Numbered from the stretch's first letter, positions 41,962 to 50,963 are shown. The stretch is 64,000 nucleotides of DNA from Chryseobacterium sp. HSC-36S06 (GCF_024171485.1 NZ_JALJZX010000001.1:310001-374000), one strand, 5' to 3'. Notes: generated by a model from the letters alone, not told the origin. Numbers and translations are program-made.

Positions 41962-44688
41962 CTATTTAAAGTTGAATTTCACCGTAAACATTACCTGGCT
42001 TGGACGTATTCTAATTGAGCTAACGGAAGTCAGCAAGAATTGCGGATCATAGGAAATTCTTTCAAAAACATCGGTATTCGCAATATTGAGCCACTTAATC
42101 TCAAAATCGATTTTCTTTTTTGCCCAGGTGTATTGGTATGAAATATCGTAAAAAGCGTTTGTAAAACTCTGGTTTTTGGCTTCGGTATTAATTTCGTCCC
42201 AGAAGAAACCAATGGTGTGGTTTTCGAAAGGATAAACATAGGCTGCGAGATTGTGATTCCAGCCCGAAGTTTTATTTTCAGAATTTTGACTTGTATTTTT
42301 TTGTGTCGCCCAGTTAAGCGTGGCTGTATAATCAACGCTTAGCCACGAGAAGTAAGTGTTGTTGAATTTAATTCCCATATTCTGGCGGCTGATTTTCGAC
42401 TCTTGCAGCTGATTAAAAAACGAGAACGATTTAGAATCAGAATTTGAAAAACTCACCGAGGTATTGGTTTTAAATTTCGGAAAATATTTGCCGATTTCTG
42501 CGCTTTCGGTTTGACTTTCGGAAGTGTTATCTAAAGCAAGTAATGTCAATGATGAATTGAAACCGTCGCCAGAAAACCTCTCTATTAGATTTCTTTTGTT
42601 CACTGAATAACTGTAACGAACATTGAAAAATAAATTATTCAGCGGGTTACGGTACTCTAATCTCGATCCCAGATTGCTGTTTCTGTATTCCGGCATGATC
42701 ATCGGGCTTTCGTAATTAAACCTTTGTGTAAGTCCTAAAGGTGATGTAAGCATTTTACCTTCATACAGGAACCCGAAATTCCCAAAATCATTGCTCTGAC
42801 TCGCAAATGCCCAAATTTTAAAGAACGAAGCAAAATCCAGACTTGCAAACAAACTTGGTTCCAGCACAGATCTAGTCGTATGAAGACTGTTGCCGCGCAA
42901 ATTATCCCTGTAAGTGATATCGTAGAAATTGTAAGGCAAATTAAGGCTCAGATTAAAACTGTTTGATTTGAAATTGATGCCAACCTGCGTATAAGGCTGA
43001 ATTTCATTCCAGTCTGTATCATTCTGAAAACTTTGCCCCAATCCGGTGTAAGCTGTTCCGTTTGACCCGGAAAGAAGAGACTGAAGATTGTTAAATCCTA
43101 AATTTAAACCGACTTCCGGTGTAAACGTCCATTTTTTATAACTGAAGCCCACGGAAGCAGAATGATTTGCCATGAAAGTTTCTGACTCAGTATCTTGTCT
43201 CAGTGTTTCAAAACCGCCTGCTTGCGGAAAATTACCGTTCGCATTTACATAACTGGCCGGTAGAATATCCATAGTCTGGCGGTCTTTCTGGTAACTGATG
43301 TAACTCATCACGTTGAAAAGTTTCTCTTTCCACGGCAAAATCGTACTCAATGAGTTCTGGAAAACTCCCGAAGGTGAATTCAAAAACTGGTTACCGAACT
43401 TGGTTATTGGGGTATTTGTCCCGATTGCTGGCGGCAATAGGTTGTTGATCGTTGCATTGGTATCATTCCAGGAGCCGTTCCAGGTTGTGGTATTTTTAAA
43501 GAATCCCTTTTTAGCATTTTTCGTGAAAATTAATTCACCTTTACTGGCATTGGTATAGAAATGATTGGCAGATTCGGCGACATAAGTCCCGCCCGACGGC
43601 ACAATTGATGAGCCCTGTTCGTAGATTTCGGTTTTACTATCCGTTCTTTCGATTGCGTTGTTCGTGTAGCTCGCGCTAGCTTTTAGTTCCCAGTCTTTGC
43701 TTTTGAAAGGCGTTGTTAAAACGTTCGCTGAAAAGAAATGAACATTATTCATTAAATATCTTTTCTCCGGAACATCAGGCACATCGGCAGTTTCCACTCG
43801 TAACCATGATTTTGGGGTTGCCTGACCTCTTCTACCTTCCCAACGGTTGCCAAAACCTAAAAGATTGCCTTCTTTTTCCACACTTTCACCGTTATTATTG
43901 GCTTTATAGTTTACGACCCATTGGTTTTTCTGCCCAAAAAACATGGGCGTGAGTTTTACGTTCCAGAGCAATGGATCCATTCCTACGCCCACTTCTCCCC
44001 TACCGGTCATCGTTACTGATTTTTTTAAAACCACGTTTAAACCTGCGTTTTCAGACGGAACTTTGTCCTGAAGAATTTTTACCGGCTGGTGATTTTCCAT
44101 CACTTCAACTTTCTGAACGGCATCTTTAGGTAAGGAATTATTTACAGTGCCGTAACCGCCTTCCATCAAATCTTTACCATTAACATAAAATTTATTGATG
44201 GGCTCGCCCTGATAAAGAACTGAGCCGTCCCCATTCACCTCAATTCCGGGAATTTTCTTTAATACATCTGCTAATGTTCTGTCGGCCTTGCTTTCGAATG
44301 CTTTTAAATCATATGAAATGGTGTCACCTTTTTTGGTAATGAGTTTGGTTTTCAGTTTTACCTCTTTAATTTCGGTCGCATCTGATTCCATACTGAAGTT
44401 CAGGTTTTGATTTTCGTTTTTAATCGATTTTAAAAGCGGCTTTTGGTTAAAGGCCTTGATTTTTAAATCAACATTTCCGTCAGCTGAAGTAAACGTTACT
44501 TTATACTCCCCTTTGGAATTAGAGATCGAGAAAGCCATAATCGCATCTTTTCCCTGCTCTTCAATGGTTACACTGGCACTGGGAACCGGCTGTCCGTCGG
44601 AATCAGTAATTTTTCCGGAAACGGTTGTCTGGCCAAAAGCGACTGCTGAAAATACAAAAATGAGAAAAAGGGAAGCGTAAAATTTCAT
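41962..44688 (-). CDS. TonB-dependent receptor-like outer membrane protein with N-terminal regulatory-like domain
   Basis: A 908-residue outer membrane protein. A signal peptide (FYASLFLIFVFSAVAFGQ) is followed by a carboxypeptidase-regulatory-like beta domain (about 20-105, TTVSGKITDSDGQPVPSASV). A plug-like domain follows (about 125-215, ADVLKKIPGIEVNGDGSV, FYVNGKDL, DAVQKVEVME), then a long beta barrel ending in aromatic-containing strands (VMFTVKFNFK). A TonB box was not identified, so energised import is uncertain. This architecture is common beside GLPGLI genes in Bacteroidota. It heads an operon with the GLPGLI gene 5 bp downstream and has a full TTG-N19-TAnnTTTG promoter. Confidence 0.88.
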   Translation of the reverse strand: MKFYASLFLIFVFSAVAFGQTTVSGKITDSDGQPVPSASVTIEEQGKDAIMAFSISNSKGEYKVTFTSADGNVDLKIKAFNQKPLLKSIKNENQNLNFSMESDATEIKEVKLKTKLITKKGDTISYDLKAFESKADRTLADVLKKIPGIEVNGDGSVLYQGEPINKFYVNGKDLMEGGYGTVNNSLPKDAVQKVEVMENHQPVKILQDKVPSENAGLNVVLKKSVTMTGRGEVGVGMDPLLWNVKLTPMFFGQKNQWVVNYKANNNGESVEKEGNLLGFGNRWEGRRGQATPKSWLRVETADVPDVPEKRYLMNNVHFFSANVLTTPFKSKDWELKASASYTNNAIERTDSKTEIYEQGSSIVPSGGTYVAESANHFYTNASKGELIFTKNAKKGFFKNTTTWNGSWNDTNATINNLLPPAIGTNTPITKFGNQFLNSPSGVFQNSLSTILPWKEKLFNVMSYISYQKDRQTMDILPASYVNANGNFPQAGGFETLRQDTESETFMANHSASVGFSYKKWTFTPEVGLNLGFNNLQSLLSGSNGTAYTGLGQSFQNDTDWNEIQPYTQVGINFKSNSFNLSLNLPYNFYDITYRDNLRGNSLHTTRSVLEPSLFASLDFASFFKIWAFASQSNDFGNFGFLYEGKMLTSPLGLTQRFNYESPMIMPEYRNSNLGSRLEYRNPLNNLFFNVRYSYSVNKRNLIERFSGDGFNSSLTLLALDNTSESQTESAEIGKYFPKFKTNTSVSFSNSDSKSFSFFNQLQESKISRQNMGIKFNNTYFSWLSVDYTATLNWATQKNTSQNSENKTSGWNHNLAAYVYPFENHTIGFFWDEINTEAKNQSFTNAFYDISYQYTWAKKKIDFEIKWLNIANTDVFERISYDPQFLLTSVSSIRIRPSQVMFTVKFNFK

Positions 44689-44730
44689 GAAAGTTTTTTA
44701 AAATTAGTATTCCTTTCACAGTTTTTGTTA

Positions 44731-44760
44731 CAAATTTAGAAACTGTCAGGTTTGGATCAA
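44731..44760 (-). promoter_or_regulatory. complete Bacteroidota-type promoter of the receptor/GLPGLI operon
   Basis: On the - strand a TTG -33 box (44758-44760) is followed by 19 bases and TAAATTTG (44731-44738), matching the consensus TTG-N19-TAnnTTTG. The -7 box lies 42 bp before the ATG at 44688. Confidence 0.7.
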
Positions 44761-44826
44761 CCAATAAGCGGTTACATGTATTGAATAAAATATCGCACTA
44801 TTTTCATATTTAGACTTCTTTTTACC

Positions 44827-44834
44827 TAATTTTG
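44827..44834 (+). promoter_or_regulatory. -7 element of the JmjC/cupin gene
   Basis: TAATTTTG matches TAnnTTTG and lies 20 bp before the ATG at 44855. No TTG -33 box at normal spacing. Confidence 0.45.
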
Positions 44835-44854
44835 CTCACTAAAATACGCCTTAT

Positions 44855-45736
44855 ATGGGATTACATTTAACGCCTATAGATGTTGTAGAAGACATTTCTC
44901 AGGAAGAATTCCGAAAAAAATATCTGCTTCCGCGCAAGCCGGTAGTCATCCGCAATATGGCCAAAAACTGGCCCGCCTACCAGAAATGGACCATGGAGTA
45001 TATGAAGGAAACCGTTGGCGATGTGGAAGTTCCGCTGTATGATTCTTCTAAAGCTGACCCGTCTGCACCCATTAATGCTTCCGCAGCGAAAATGAAATTC
45101 GGCGATTATATCGATCTGATCCAGCGCGAGCCCACTGACTTAAGGATTTTTCTTTTCGATCCTATTAAATCGGCACCGAAACTTCTGGAAGATTATCTTT
45201 CACCCAAAGAACTGATGGGCGGTTTTCTGGATAAATATCCCAATATGTTCTTCGGCGGCAAAGGTTCGGTAACGTTTCTTCATTACGATATCGATATGGC
45301 GCATATTTTCCACACGCATTTCAACGGCAGAAAACATATCCTGCTTTTCGATTACAAATGGAAAGACCGGCTTTATAAGATTCCGTATGCGACTTATGCT
45401 CTCGAAGATTACGATATTTCCAACCCTGATTTTGAGAAATTCCCGGCTTTGGATGGCGTAGAAGGAATTGAGTGTTTTCTGGAACACGGCGACACCCTTT
45501 TTATGCCGACCGGCTGGTGGCACTGGATGAAATATCTGGACGGAAGTTTCTCGATCTCGCTAAGAGCCTGGGATAAATCGTGGGCAGTGAAAGCGCATTC
45601 GCTGTGGAATTTAACGGTTCAAAGAAATTTTGACAACTTTATGAAAGCAAGATTCAAAAAAAGATATATGGACTGGAAAGAGAAAAAAGCTGTAGAAAGA
45701 GCAAATTACGCACTGAAAAAAGGACTTCCAAAATAA
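44855..45736 (+). CDS. cupin-like/JmjC-domain protein (probable Fe(II)/2-oxoglutarate dioxygenase)
   Basis: A 293-residue cytosolic protein with a JmjC-type double-stranded beta helix. The iron-binding HxD is at 143-145 (FLHYDIDMAH) and the distal His 223 is in PTGWWHWMKYL, spaced as in FIH-like hydroxylases. The N-terminal block PRKPVVIRNMAKNWPA is the usual opening of cupin_8 proteins. Such enzymes hydroxylate protein or small-molecule substrates; the target here is unknown. A basic C-terminal tail (KARFKKRYMDWKEKKAVER) could bind nucleic acid, an inference only. The gene is monocistronic, divergent from the receptor operon. Confidence 0.88.
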   Translation: MGLHLTPIDVVEDISQEEFRKKYLLPRKPVVIRNMAKNWPAYQKWTMEYMKETVGDVEVPLYDSSKADPSAPINASAAKMKFGDYIDLIQREPTDLRIFLFDPIKSAPKLLEDYLSPKELMGGFLDKYPNMFFGGKGSVTFLHYDIDMAHIFHTHFNGRKHILLFDYKWKDRLYKIPYATYALEDYDISNPDFEKFPALDGVEGIECFLEHGDTLFMPTGWWHWMKYLDGSFSISLRAWDKSWAVKAHSLWNLTVQRNFDNFMKARFKKRYMDWKEKKAVERANYALKKGLPK

Positions 45737-45744
45737 ATATAATA

Positions 45745-45777
45745 CTAAAAAAGGCAAACTAAAAAAAGTTTGCCTTT
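45745..45777. terminator. terminator between JmjC and M14 peptidase genes
   Basis: AAAGGCAAACT (45750-45760) pairs with AGTTTGCCTTT (45767-45777). The - strand side has the better T run, so it mainly ends the M14 gene and probably also the JmjC gene. Confidence 0.8.
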
Positions 45778-45781
45778 CTAT

Positions 45782-47476
45782 TTACTTAATGCGGAAAATT
45801 GGATATAATCCAACAGATCCTTCATAATACTCGGAATTCCGATAAATCCACTCCAGCTGTGCATTTCCATCTTTTGCAAATTCTGGATTTGAAATTTTTT
45901 CAAGTTCAAAAGCGGTTCTTAAAACCTGGTTGTTTTTTAAAAGCTCGGCCGCCGTGTCTTCAAAAACATAATCTGAAAAATATTCCTTCTGCCCGAGAAT
46001 TGCATCAAAGAAATTCCAGTTAAAGAACGAGTCTGTCGCTTCCGGTTCCAGGGTTTCTAACAGATATTTCGCACCTTCCTGTTTCGTAGAAACCAGAAAA
46101 TCTCCCTTTCTTACGTTTACGTTTTTAAACTCTGATTTTATTTTGGTTTCATAATGCAGGTAATGACCTTCGTACGGATTTTTAACGGTTTTGTAGTCGG
46201 CAATGCGGTAAAGCTCAACACTGACCGTCGAATCCTGCTCAATTTCCTTCATGGCAATTCTATTTCTTGTCAGGTATTCAATGACCTTATTTTCGGATTT
46301 CGGAATGACATAATATCTCGGAATTATTACCGATTTCGTCGCTTTATATTCATTAAAGAATTTTACTTTTCGGGTGAAAGGTTTGGTTCTGTCATAATAC
46401 AAACGCGCTTTTCCGGAAACTCCGCTCGTTTTCTTTCCGGCTTCATATCCTTTGAAATCGATAAGCTGATATTTGGTTTCATCCAATTTCCACTGCAGGG
46501 CGTATGTCATTCCGGGTTGATATTCCGCTAAACCATCCGCCATTTTCTTCTGGATTTCTTTTGCGTTCTTCTGGGCGTAATTAATCGAGCTCAACATATA
46601 CTCGTAAGTAGCACGAACTCTTTCGTTATAGGGCTTCAACATGTGCGTTTCCGCCACAGTTCCCATCGTGTTGAAAAGCGTGGTATAGCCGGTTGCATAA
46701 CGTGGGGAGTCCATAAACGCAGGAAAACCCTCATCAGGCGAATCACCGTGAATATTGACATAAGGAGTGGTAAGAACTCCTTTCTTCTCAATATTCTGCA
46801 GGATTTCCGGTTGCATCTTATCGTTAAAATAATTTCCCAAGTTAGTGCCCAAACGCTGTTTATTGGTTGAGATATAAGTGAAAAGATATTGGTAATCTGC
46901 ACCGTTACTTACATGATTATCAATGAAATATATTGGCTTAAAATGCTGGAAAATCTGCTGGAACGCTTTCGCATTTTCAGAATCATTTTTAATAAAGTCT
47001 CTGTTTAAATCGTAGTTTCTTGCATTACCGCGGAAACCGTATTCTTCCGGACCGTTTTGGTTGGCCCGACTGAACTTTCCTCTTCGCAGCATTCCCGAGA
47101 TATTATAGGCCTGGATGACTGCAATCTTTAAATTTTTCGCTGATACTTTTCCGGTAGCCAGATCACGCATCAACATCATTGTGGCGTCAATTCCGTCGGG
47201 TTCGCCTGGATGAATTCCGTTATTGATCAGGATAACAGGATTGTTTTTGTTTTTTGACGGATTAAAAACGACGACTTTAATAGGTTCTCCGTTATCATCT
47301 GTGCCGAAATTCTCAATGGAAATATCTTCAAAATTCTGTTCGAGGTCGTTATAAAAGCTCACCATTTCCTCATAGGTAACGGTTTGGTTGCCATTTCCTT
47401 TTTCGTAGGGAGTTTTGAAATTTTGCGCTGAAAAAAATATATGTTGTAAAAGAAAAAATAAGGTAAGTTTTTTCAT
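45782..47476 (-). CDS. M14 family zinc carboxypeptidase-like protein, secreted
   Basis: A 564-residue exported metallopeptidase. The start is ATG 47476, which gives a normal signal peptide (KKLTLFFLLQHIFFSAQ); an upstream TTG would add eight residues before it. Zinc ligands His 89 and Glu 92 lie in NNGIHPGEPDG, and His 188 in FIDNHVSNGAD, with NYDLNRDF carrying the substrate arginine region. The C-terminal 220 residues form a separate part without recognised domain. No type IX sorting domain is visible at the C-terminus, so a periplasmic location is inferred. It begins 10 bp after a small membrane-protein gene. Confidence 0.9.
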   Translation of the reverse strand: MKKLTLFFLLQHIFFSAQNFKTPYEKGNGNQTVTYEEMVSFYNDLEQNFEDISIENFGTDDNGEPIKVVVFNPSKNKNNPVILINNGIHPGEPDGIDATMMLMRDLATGKVSAKNLKIAVIQAYNISGMLRRGKFSRANQNGPEEYGFRGNARNYDLNRDFIKNDSENAKAFQQIFQHFKPIYFIDNHVSNGADYQYLFTYISTNKQRLGTNLGNYFNDKMQPEILQNIEKKGVLTTPYVNIHGDSPDEGFPAFMDSPRYATGYTTLFNTMGTVAETHMLKPYNERVRATYEYMLSSINYAQKNAKEIQKKMADGLAEYQPGMTYALQWKLDETKYQLIDFKGYEAGKKTSGVSGKARLYYDRTKPFTRKVKFFNEYKATKSVIIPRYYVIPKSENKVIEYLTRNRIAMKEIEQDSTVSVELYRIADYKTVKNPYEGHYLHYETKIKSEFKNVNVRKGDFLVSTKQEGAKYLLETLEPEATDSFFNWNFFDAILGQKEYFSDYVFEDTAAELLKNNQVLRTAFELEKISNPEFAKDGNAQLEWIYRNSEYYEGSVGLYPIFRIK

Positions 47477-47486
47477 AAGAATTAAT

Positions 47487-47753
47487 TTAGTAGAATTCAA
47501 AACTCAACAATGTAAAGGAAAATATATTAATCATTATTGCATAAAAATTTGGTGAGTTCAATCCAAATTTTTCTTTTTTCCAAAGGAAAGGCAGTATAAA
47601 TAATTGCGCTGATGTAAAAATTAGTAAAGGAATTACAGAAAACTCCATCAAAGTGCCAGTAACAATTCCCACATTTAGAAATAATCCAACGGCAATTTTA
47701 TAATAAATTACATATAAAAGTATAATAGTGTTAAAAATTACTTTAGCATTCAT
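47487..47753 (-). CDS. small hydrophobic membrane protein, function unknown
   Basis: An 88-residue protein with about three membrane helices (about 5-28, 36-55, 70-88) and a short basic loop WKKEKFG. No family is recognised. Start is ATG 47753. Its stop lies 10 bp before the M14 peptidase start, so co-transcription is likely, but there is no other clue to function. Its composition (very rich in I, F, L, Y) leaves some doubt that it is an old conserved gene. Confidence 0.6.
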   Translation of the reverse strand: MNAKVIFNTIILLYVIYYKIAVGLFLNVGIVTGTLMEFSVIPLLIFTSAQLFILPFLWKKEKFGLNSPNFYAIMINIFSFTLLSFEFY

Positions 47754-47767
47754 ACTACTGTGATATC

Positions 47768-47799
47768 TTAAAAATCCGCAGAAAAATTTCTGCGGATTT
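47768..47799 (-). terminator. terminator after lepA
   Basis: AAATCCGCAGAAA (47772-47784) pairs with TTTCTGCGGATTT (47787-47799). On the - strand it runs into T residues. It separates lepA from the small membrane protein gene. Confidence 0.8.
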
Positions 47800-47835
47800 A
47801 ATTATTTTCAGACGCTTACGTTCGGGTGTTCAAAA

Positions 47836-49632
47836 TTAATCATTCAATTTCAACACCGCCATAAATGCAGATTGCGGAACTTCTACTCTACCAATTTGTT
47901 TCATCTTTTTCTTTCCTTCTTTCTGCTTTTCAAGAAGTTTACGTTTTCTGGAAATATCACCTCCGTAACATTTCGCCGTAACGTCTTTTCTTAAGGCTTT
48001 AATGGTTTCTCTTGCAATAACTTTCGCTCCTAAAGCTGCCTGAACAGCGATATCAAACTGCTGTCTCGGAATCAGTTCCCGAAGTTTTTCGCACATTCTT
48101 TTACCGATGTAATACGCGTTGGAATCGTGAATTAAGGACGAAAGTGCATCTACCATGTCTCCGTTGATCAGGATATCCATCTTCACCAGTTTGGATGCAC
48201 GGAACCCAATCGGATGATAATCAAACGATGCATACCCTTTTGAGATAGATTTCAAACGGTCATAAAAATCGAAAACAACCTCCGCCAAAGGCATGTTGAA
48301 AACCAGTTCTACTCTTTCTGAAGTCAGATAACTCTGGTTAACGATTTCGCCGCGTTTTTCGATACACAAGGTCATTACCGCACCTACAAAATCGGATTTG
48401 GTGATGATTGAAGCTTTGATAAAGGGTTCTTCAACACGGTCCAGCATCATAGGATCTGTCATTTCCGACGGGTTATTGATGAGGATCATTTTGTCCGGAT
48501 CTTTCTTGGTATAACCGTGATAAGAAACGTTGGGAACCGTGGTAATAACGTCCATATTAAATTCGCGGTCTAGTCTTTCCTGTACAATTTCCATGTGTAG
48601 CATCCCAAGGAAACCACAACGGAACCCAAAGCCCAATGCTGCAGAACTTTCCGGTTCGAAAACCAGCGAAGCATCATTGAGTCTCAATTTTTCCAGGGAA
48701 AATCTCAGTTCTTCGAAATCTTCGGCTTCGATAGGATAAATTCCGGCAAAAACCATGGGTTTTACCTCTTCGAAACCTTCAATCGCAGCGGGTGCACCGT
48801 TCTCGAAAGTGGTGATGGTATCTCCTACTTTTACTTCTCTGGCGTCTTTAATTCCTGAAATAATATAACCTACATCGCCGGTCAGAATTTCTTTTTTGGG
48901 CGCCTGTTTCAGTTTTAAAGTTCCTACTTCATCAGCCTCGTACATTTTTCCCGTCGCCATGAATTTAATTCGCTGGCCTTTTTTAATGCTGCCGTTGACA
49001 ACTTTGAAATACGCTTCAATTCCTCGGAAAGGGTTATAAACAGAATCGAAAACTAAAGCCTGTAAAGGTGCATCAGGATCGCCCACCGGAGCCGGAATTC
49101 TTTTTACAATCTGCTCCAGAAGATCGTGAACGCCTTCACCGGTTTTTCCGGAAACGCGCAAAACGTCTTCGTACTCGCAGCCGATCAGGTTCATGATCTC
49201 ATCGGTAACTTCTTCAGGATTTGCGGATGGTAAATCGATTTTATTAAGGATCGGAATGATGGTTAAATCGTTTTCCAACGCTAAATATAAATTGCTTATT
49301 GTTTGAGCCTGAATACTTTGCGCTGCATCTACGATAAGAAGCGCACCTTCACAGGCGGCGATGGAACGGGAAACTTCGTAAGAAAAGTCTACGTGTCCGG
49401 GAGTGTCGATAAGGTTCAGGATATATTTTTCGCCATTGAGTTCGTAATCCATCTGGATGGCGTGGGATTTAATGGTGATCCCTCGTTCTTTCTCCAGGTC
49501 CATATCATCCAGCGTTTGCGACTGCAGTTCTCTTTGGGTTACCGTGTTGGTATATTCCAAAAGTCTGTCTGCCAGTGTTGATTTTCCGTGGTCGATATGT
49601 GCAATAATGCAGAAGTTTCGTATGTTTTTCAT
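47836..49632 (-). CDS. lepA: translation elongation factor 4 (LepA)
   Basis: EF4/LepA is a ribosome-binding GTPase that promotes back-translocation or ribosome biogenesis. The product is 598 residues from ATG 49632, the normal family length. Motifs are [14 protein letters not shown] (G1), DTPGHVDF (G3) and LNKIDLP (G4), followed by domains II, III, V and the LepA-specific C-terminal domain ([19 protein letters not shown]). The frame stays open for 77 codons upstream, but that part runs through the promoter and a GC-rich intergenic element and has no family similarity. A -7 element 20 bp before 49632 supports this start. Confidence 0.96.
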   Translation of the reverse strand: MKNIRNFCIIAHIDHGKSTLADRLLEYTNTVTQRELQSQTLDDMDLEKERGITIKSHAIQMDYELNGEKYILNLIDTPGHVDFSYEVSRSIAACEGALLIVDAAQSIQAQTISNLYLALENDLTIIPILNKIDLPSANPEEVTDEIMNLIGCEYEDVLRVSGKTGEGVHDLLEQIVKRIPAPVGDPDAPLQALVFDSVYNPFRGIEAYFKVVNGSIKKGQRIKFMATGKMYEADEVGTLKLKQAPKKEILTGDVGYIISGIKDAREVKVGDTITTFENGAPAAIEGFEEVKPMVFAGIYPIEAEDFEELRFSLEKLRLNDASLVFEPESSAALGFGFRCGFLGMLHMEIVQERLDREFNMDVITTVPNVSYHGYTKKDPDKMILINNPSEMTDPMMLDRVEEPFIKASIITKSDFVGAVMTLCIEKRGEIVNQSYLTSERVELVFNMPLAEVVFDFYDRLKSISKGYASFDYHPIGFRASKLVKMDILINGDMVDALSSLIHDSNAYYIGKRMCEKLRELIPRQQFDIAVQAALGAKVIARETIKALRKDVTAKCYGGDISRKRKLLEKQKEGKKKMKQIGRVEVPQSAFMAVLKLND

Positions 49633-49652
49633 TGAATATTCTAGATAGTTGG

Positions 49653-49660
49653 CAAATTTA
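49653..49660 (-). promoter_or_regulatory. -7 element of lepA
   Basis: On the - strand TAAATTTG matches TAnnTTTG and lies 20 bp before the lepA ATG at 49632. Confidence 0.5.
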
Positions 49661-49704
49661 GTGTTTTTTACCGGAATTTTTCTTACGATTTCGACCGGTA
49701 TTTC

Positions 49705-49817
49705 GCGATAGGGATAGCAGCGGAAACCCCGCAACAGCATTGGGATTGCATTGGCGTGAGGAGTTGCAGCGTATAGCCCGACCCGGGAAGTGGGTTTTGC
49801 GGTGGCGAGGGTATCGC
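49705..49817 (+). repeat. GC-rich structured intergenic element with inverted ends
   Basis: A 113-base block of much higher GC content than its flanks. It begins GCGATAGGGATAGCAGCGG and ends GGTATCGC, so the outer GCGATA and TATCGC are inverted repeats. Inside it has ACCCCGCAAC and CGTATAGCCCGACCCGGG. From memory, blocks of the form GCGATAGGGATAG...TAGCCCGACCC recur between genes in many flavobacterial genomes, so this is probably one copy of a dispersed family; only this copy is in the window. It lies between the Spy-like gene terminator and the lepA promoter, on the strand opposite to both genes. No transposase is present. Confidence 0.6.
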
Positions 49818-49819
49818 CC

Positions 49820-49860
49820 AAAAAAGAACGACCTCTGCAAAATAATTTGTAGAGGTCGCT
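49820..49860 (-). terminator. terminator of the ECF sigma factor operon
   Basis: ACGACCTCTGCAAA-type arm (49829-49842) pairs with TTTGTAGAGGTCGCT (49846-49860), with one or two wobble pairs. On the - strand it ends in a T run (A residues 49820-49825), 23 bp after the last gene of the module. Confidence 0.8.
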
Positions 49861-49882
49861 CAAACATTAAAAAAATAAACTA

Positions 49883-50395
49883 TTATGGTCGCCTGCTCTG
49901 CGGGCTGTTGGAGCGCCCGTCTTGTTTTTTGTCTAATATTTTGCTTCGCATTTTACCTTCCGTCTGGTACATTTGCAAAACCTGTTGTGGTTTTAGAACC
50001 TTAAGGAATTTTTGCGCATATATTTTTCTGTTATCTAAAAGTTGCTGGCCAACATCGAAACTTTCATTAAGCTGTTTTGTAGCTTCTTCATCGCTCATGT
50101 TGTCGTAATCTTCACTTGGCTTGAATCTGCTTTTAATGTTGTTCTGCTTATCCTGATATTCAGCATAAAGGGTTTTGAACTCGGTCTGGTCATTTTGCGG
50201 AACATCTAATTCTGAAACCATCATATTTTCGCGAAACTGTTTCAAAAGTGACATTTTTTCCTGAGGGCTCATTTTCTGGATGATTTCTTTTCGCTGTTCT
50301 GGTTTCATCTTTTTCCAGTCGTATTTCTGTTCCTGCGCATAACTTAGCTGCGAGCCGGTAATTACAGTGATGAGTATAAATAAAATCTTTTTCAT
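49883..50395 (-). CDS. periplasmic Spy/CpxP-like helical protein of the ECF module
   Basis: A 170-residue exported protein with a signal peptide cleaved near SYAQ (about residue 20). The mature part is helical and highly charged, with MSPQEKMSLLKQFRENM and LKPQQVLQMYQTEGKM, the second close to the LTxxQ pattern of Spy/CpxP periplasmic chaperone-like sensors. Similarity is limited, so the call is tentative. It is the third gene of a module (sigma factor, membrane protein, this gene) on one strand, 13 bp after the anti-sigma-like gene. A role in sensing envelope stress is inferred from context only. Confidence 0.75.
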   Translation of the reverse strand: MKKILFILITVITGSQLSYAQEQKYDWKKMKPEQRKEIIQKMSPQEKMSLLKQFRENMMVSELDVPQNDQTEFKTLYAEYQDKQNNIKSRFKPSEDYDNMSDEEATKQLNESFDVGQQLLDNRKIYAQKFLKVLKPQQVLQMYQTEGKMRSKILDKKQDGRSNSPQSRRP

Positions 50396-50408
50396 GTTGG
50401 TTTCCTTT

Positions 50409-50951
50409 TTAATAATACAAATCGAGATAAATATCCTGTTCTGTATTTTTTCCTAAATCTGCCAATTCTGCAGAAGTAAAATTAGCAAGAATCTGGTCTA
50501 CCTGAACCTCAGGGTTTGGAGCGTTTACTTTATTCTGAGCTGCTGCGCTTGTTCCTGTTTTTGCTGAAACTGCCAATGGCTCCCTGTCTTCTCTTTGATT
50601 AACTGCTGCTACAGAAGTTAAATCGTTTTCCAAAGTTTGATAAGCAATTCTAGCTTCTGTATGTGATTCGCTTTCTGATAAAGCGTTTGCTGCGGTGTTG
50701 TTAACCGCTGTTAAAGACTGCTCTTTACTGATTGTATTAATACTTTCACCATCCTGTGTTACAAAAAAGGTAACTCCAAAAATCAGTGCGACAGCGGCCG
50801 CTGCTGCATAAGCCCAGTTCATTTTAATCACCTTTGCCTGCTTCTTCGGAAGAGTTTCCTGCAAAACTCTGGCCTGAATGTCATCAAAAAAATGATTCGG
50901 GGCGGTGTAAATATTTTTACGTTCTAATTTCTCAATATCCAAATTTTTCAT
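50409..50951 (-). CDS. single-pass membrane protein, probable anti-sigma factor
   Basis: A 180-residue protein with an N-terminal cytosolic part (1-43, with APNHFFDDIQARVLQETLP), one membrane helix (about 46-64, YAAAAAVALIFGVTFFV) and a periplasmic C-terminal region. The tail contains VDQILANFTSAELADLGKN. It lacks the zinc-binding HxxxCxxC of common anti-sigma domains. Its place 12 bp after an ECF sigma factor gene and its topology suggest that it holds the sigma factor at the membrane; this is inference. The following Spy-like gene begins 13 bp later. Confidence 0.75.
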   Translation of the reverse strand: MKNLDIEKLERKNIYTAPNHFFDDIQARVLQETLPKKQAKVIKMNWAYAAAAAVALIFGVTFFVTQDGESINTISKEQSLTAVNNTAANALSESESHTEARIAYQTLENDLTSVAAVNQREDREPLAVSAKTGTSAAAQNKVNAPNPEVQVDQILANFTSAELADLGKNTEQDIYLDLYY

Positions 50952-50963
50952 TGTTGAAAAAAT

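Noticed and set aside
45782-47476. Type IX secretion sorting domain on the M14 peptidase, and on the S9 peptidase at 19843-21957
   Set aside because: Both C-termini were read and neither shows the roughly 70-residue beta-sandwich with a terminal KxxVxK-like motif; both look periplasmic.
49633-49863. 77-codon N-terminal extension of lepA in the same frame
   Set aside because: It runs through a -7 promoter element and the GC-rich intergenic element, LepA normally begins [18 protein letters not shown], and an ATG sits exactly there at 49632.
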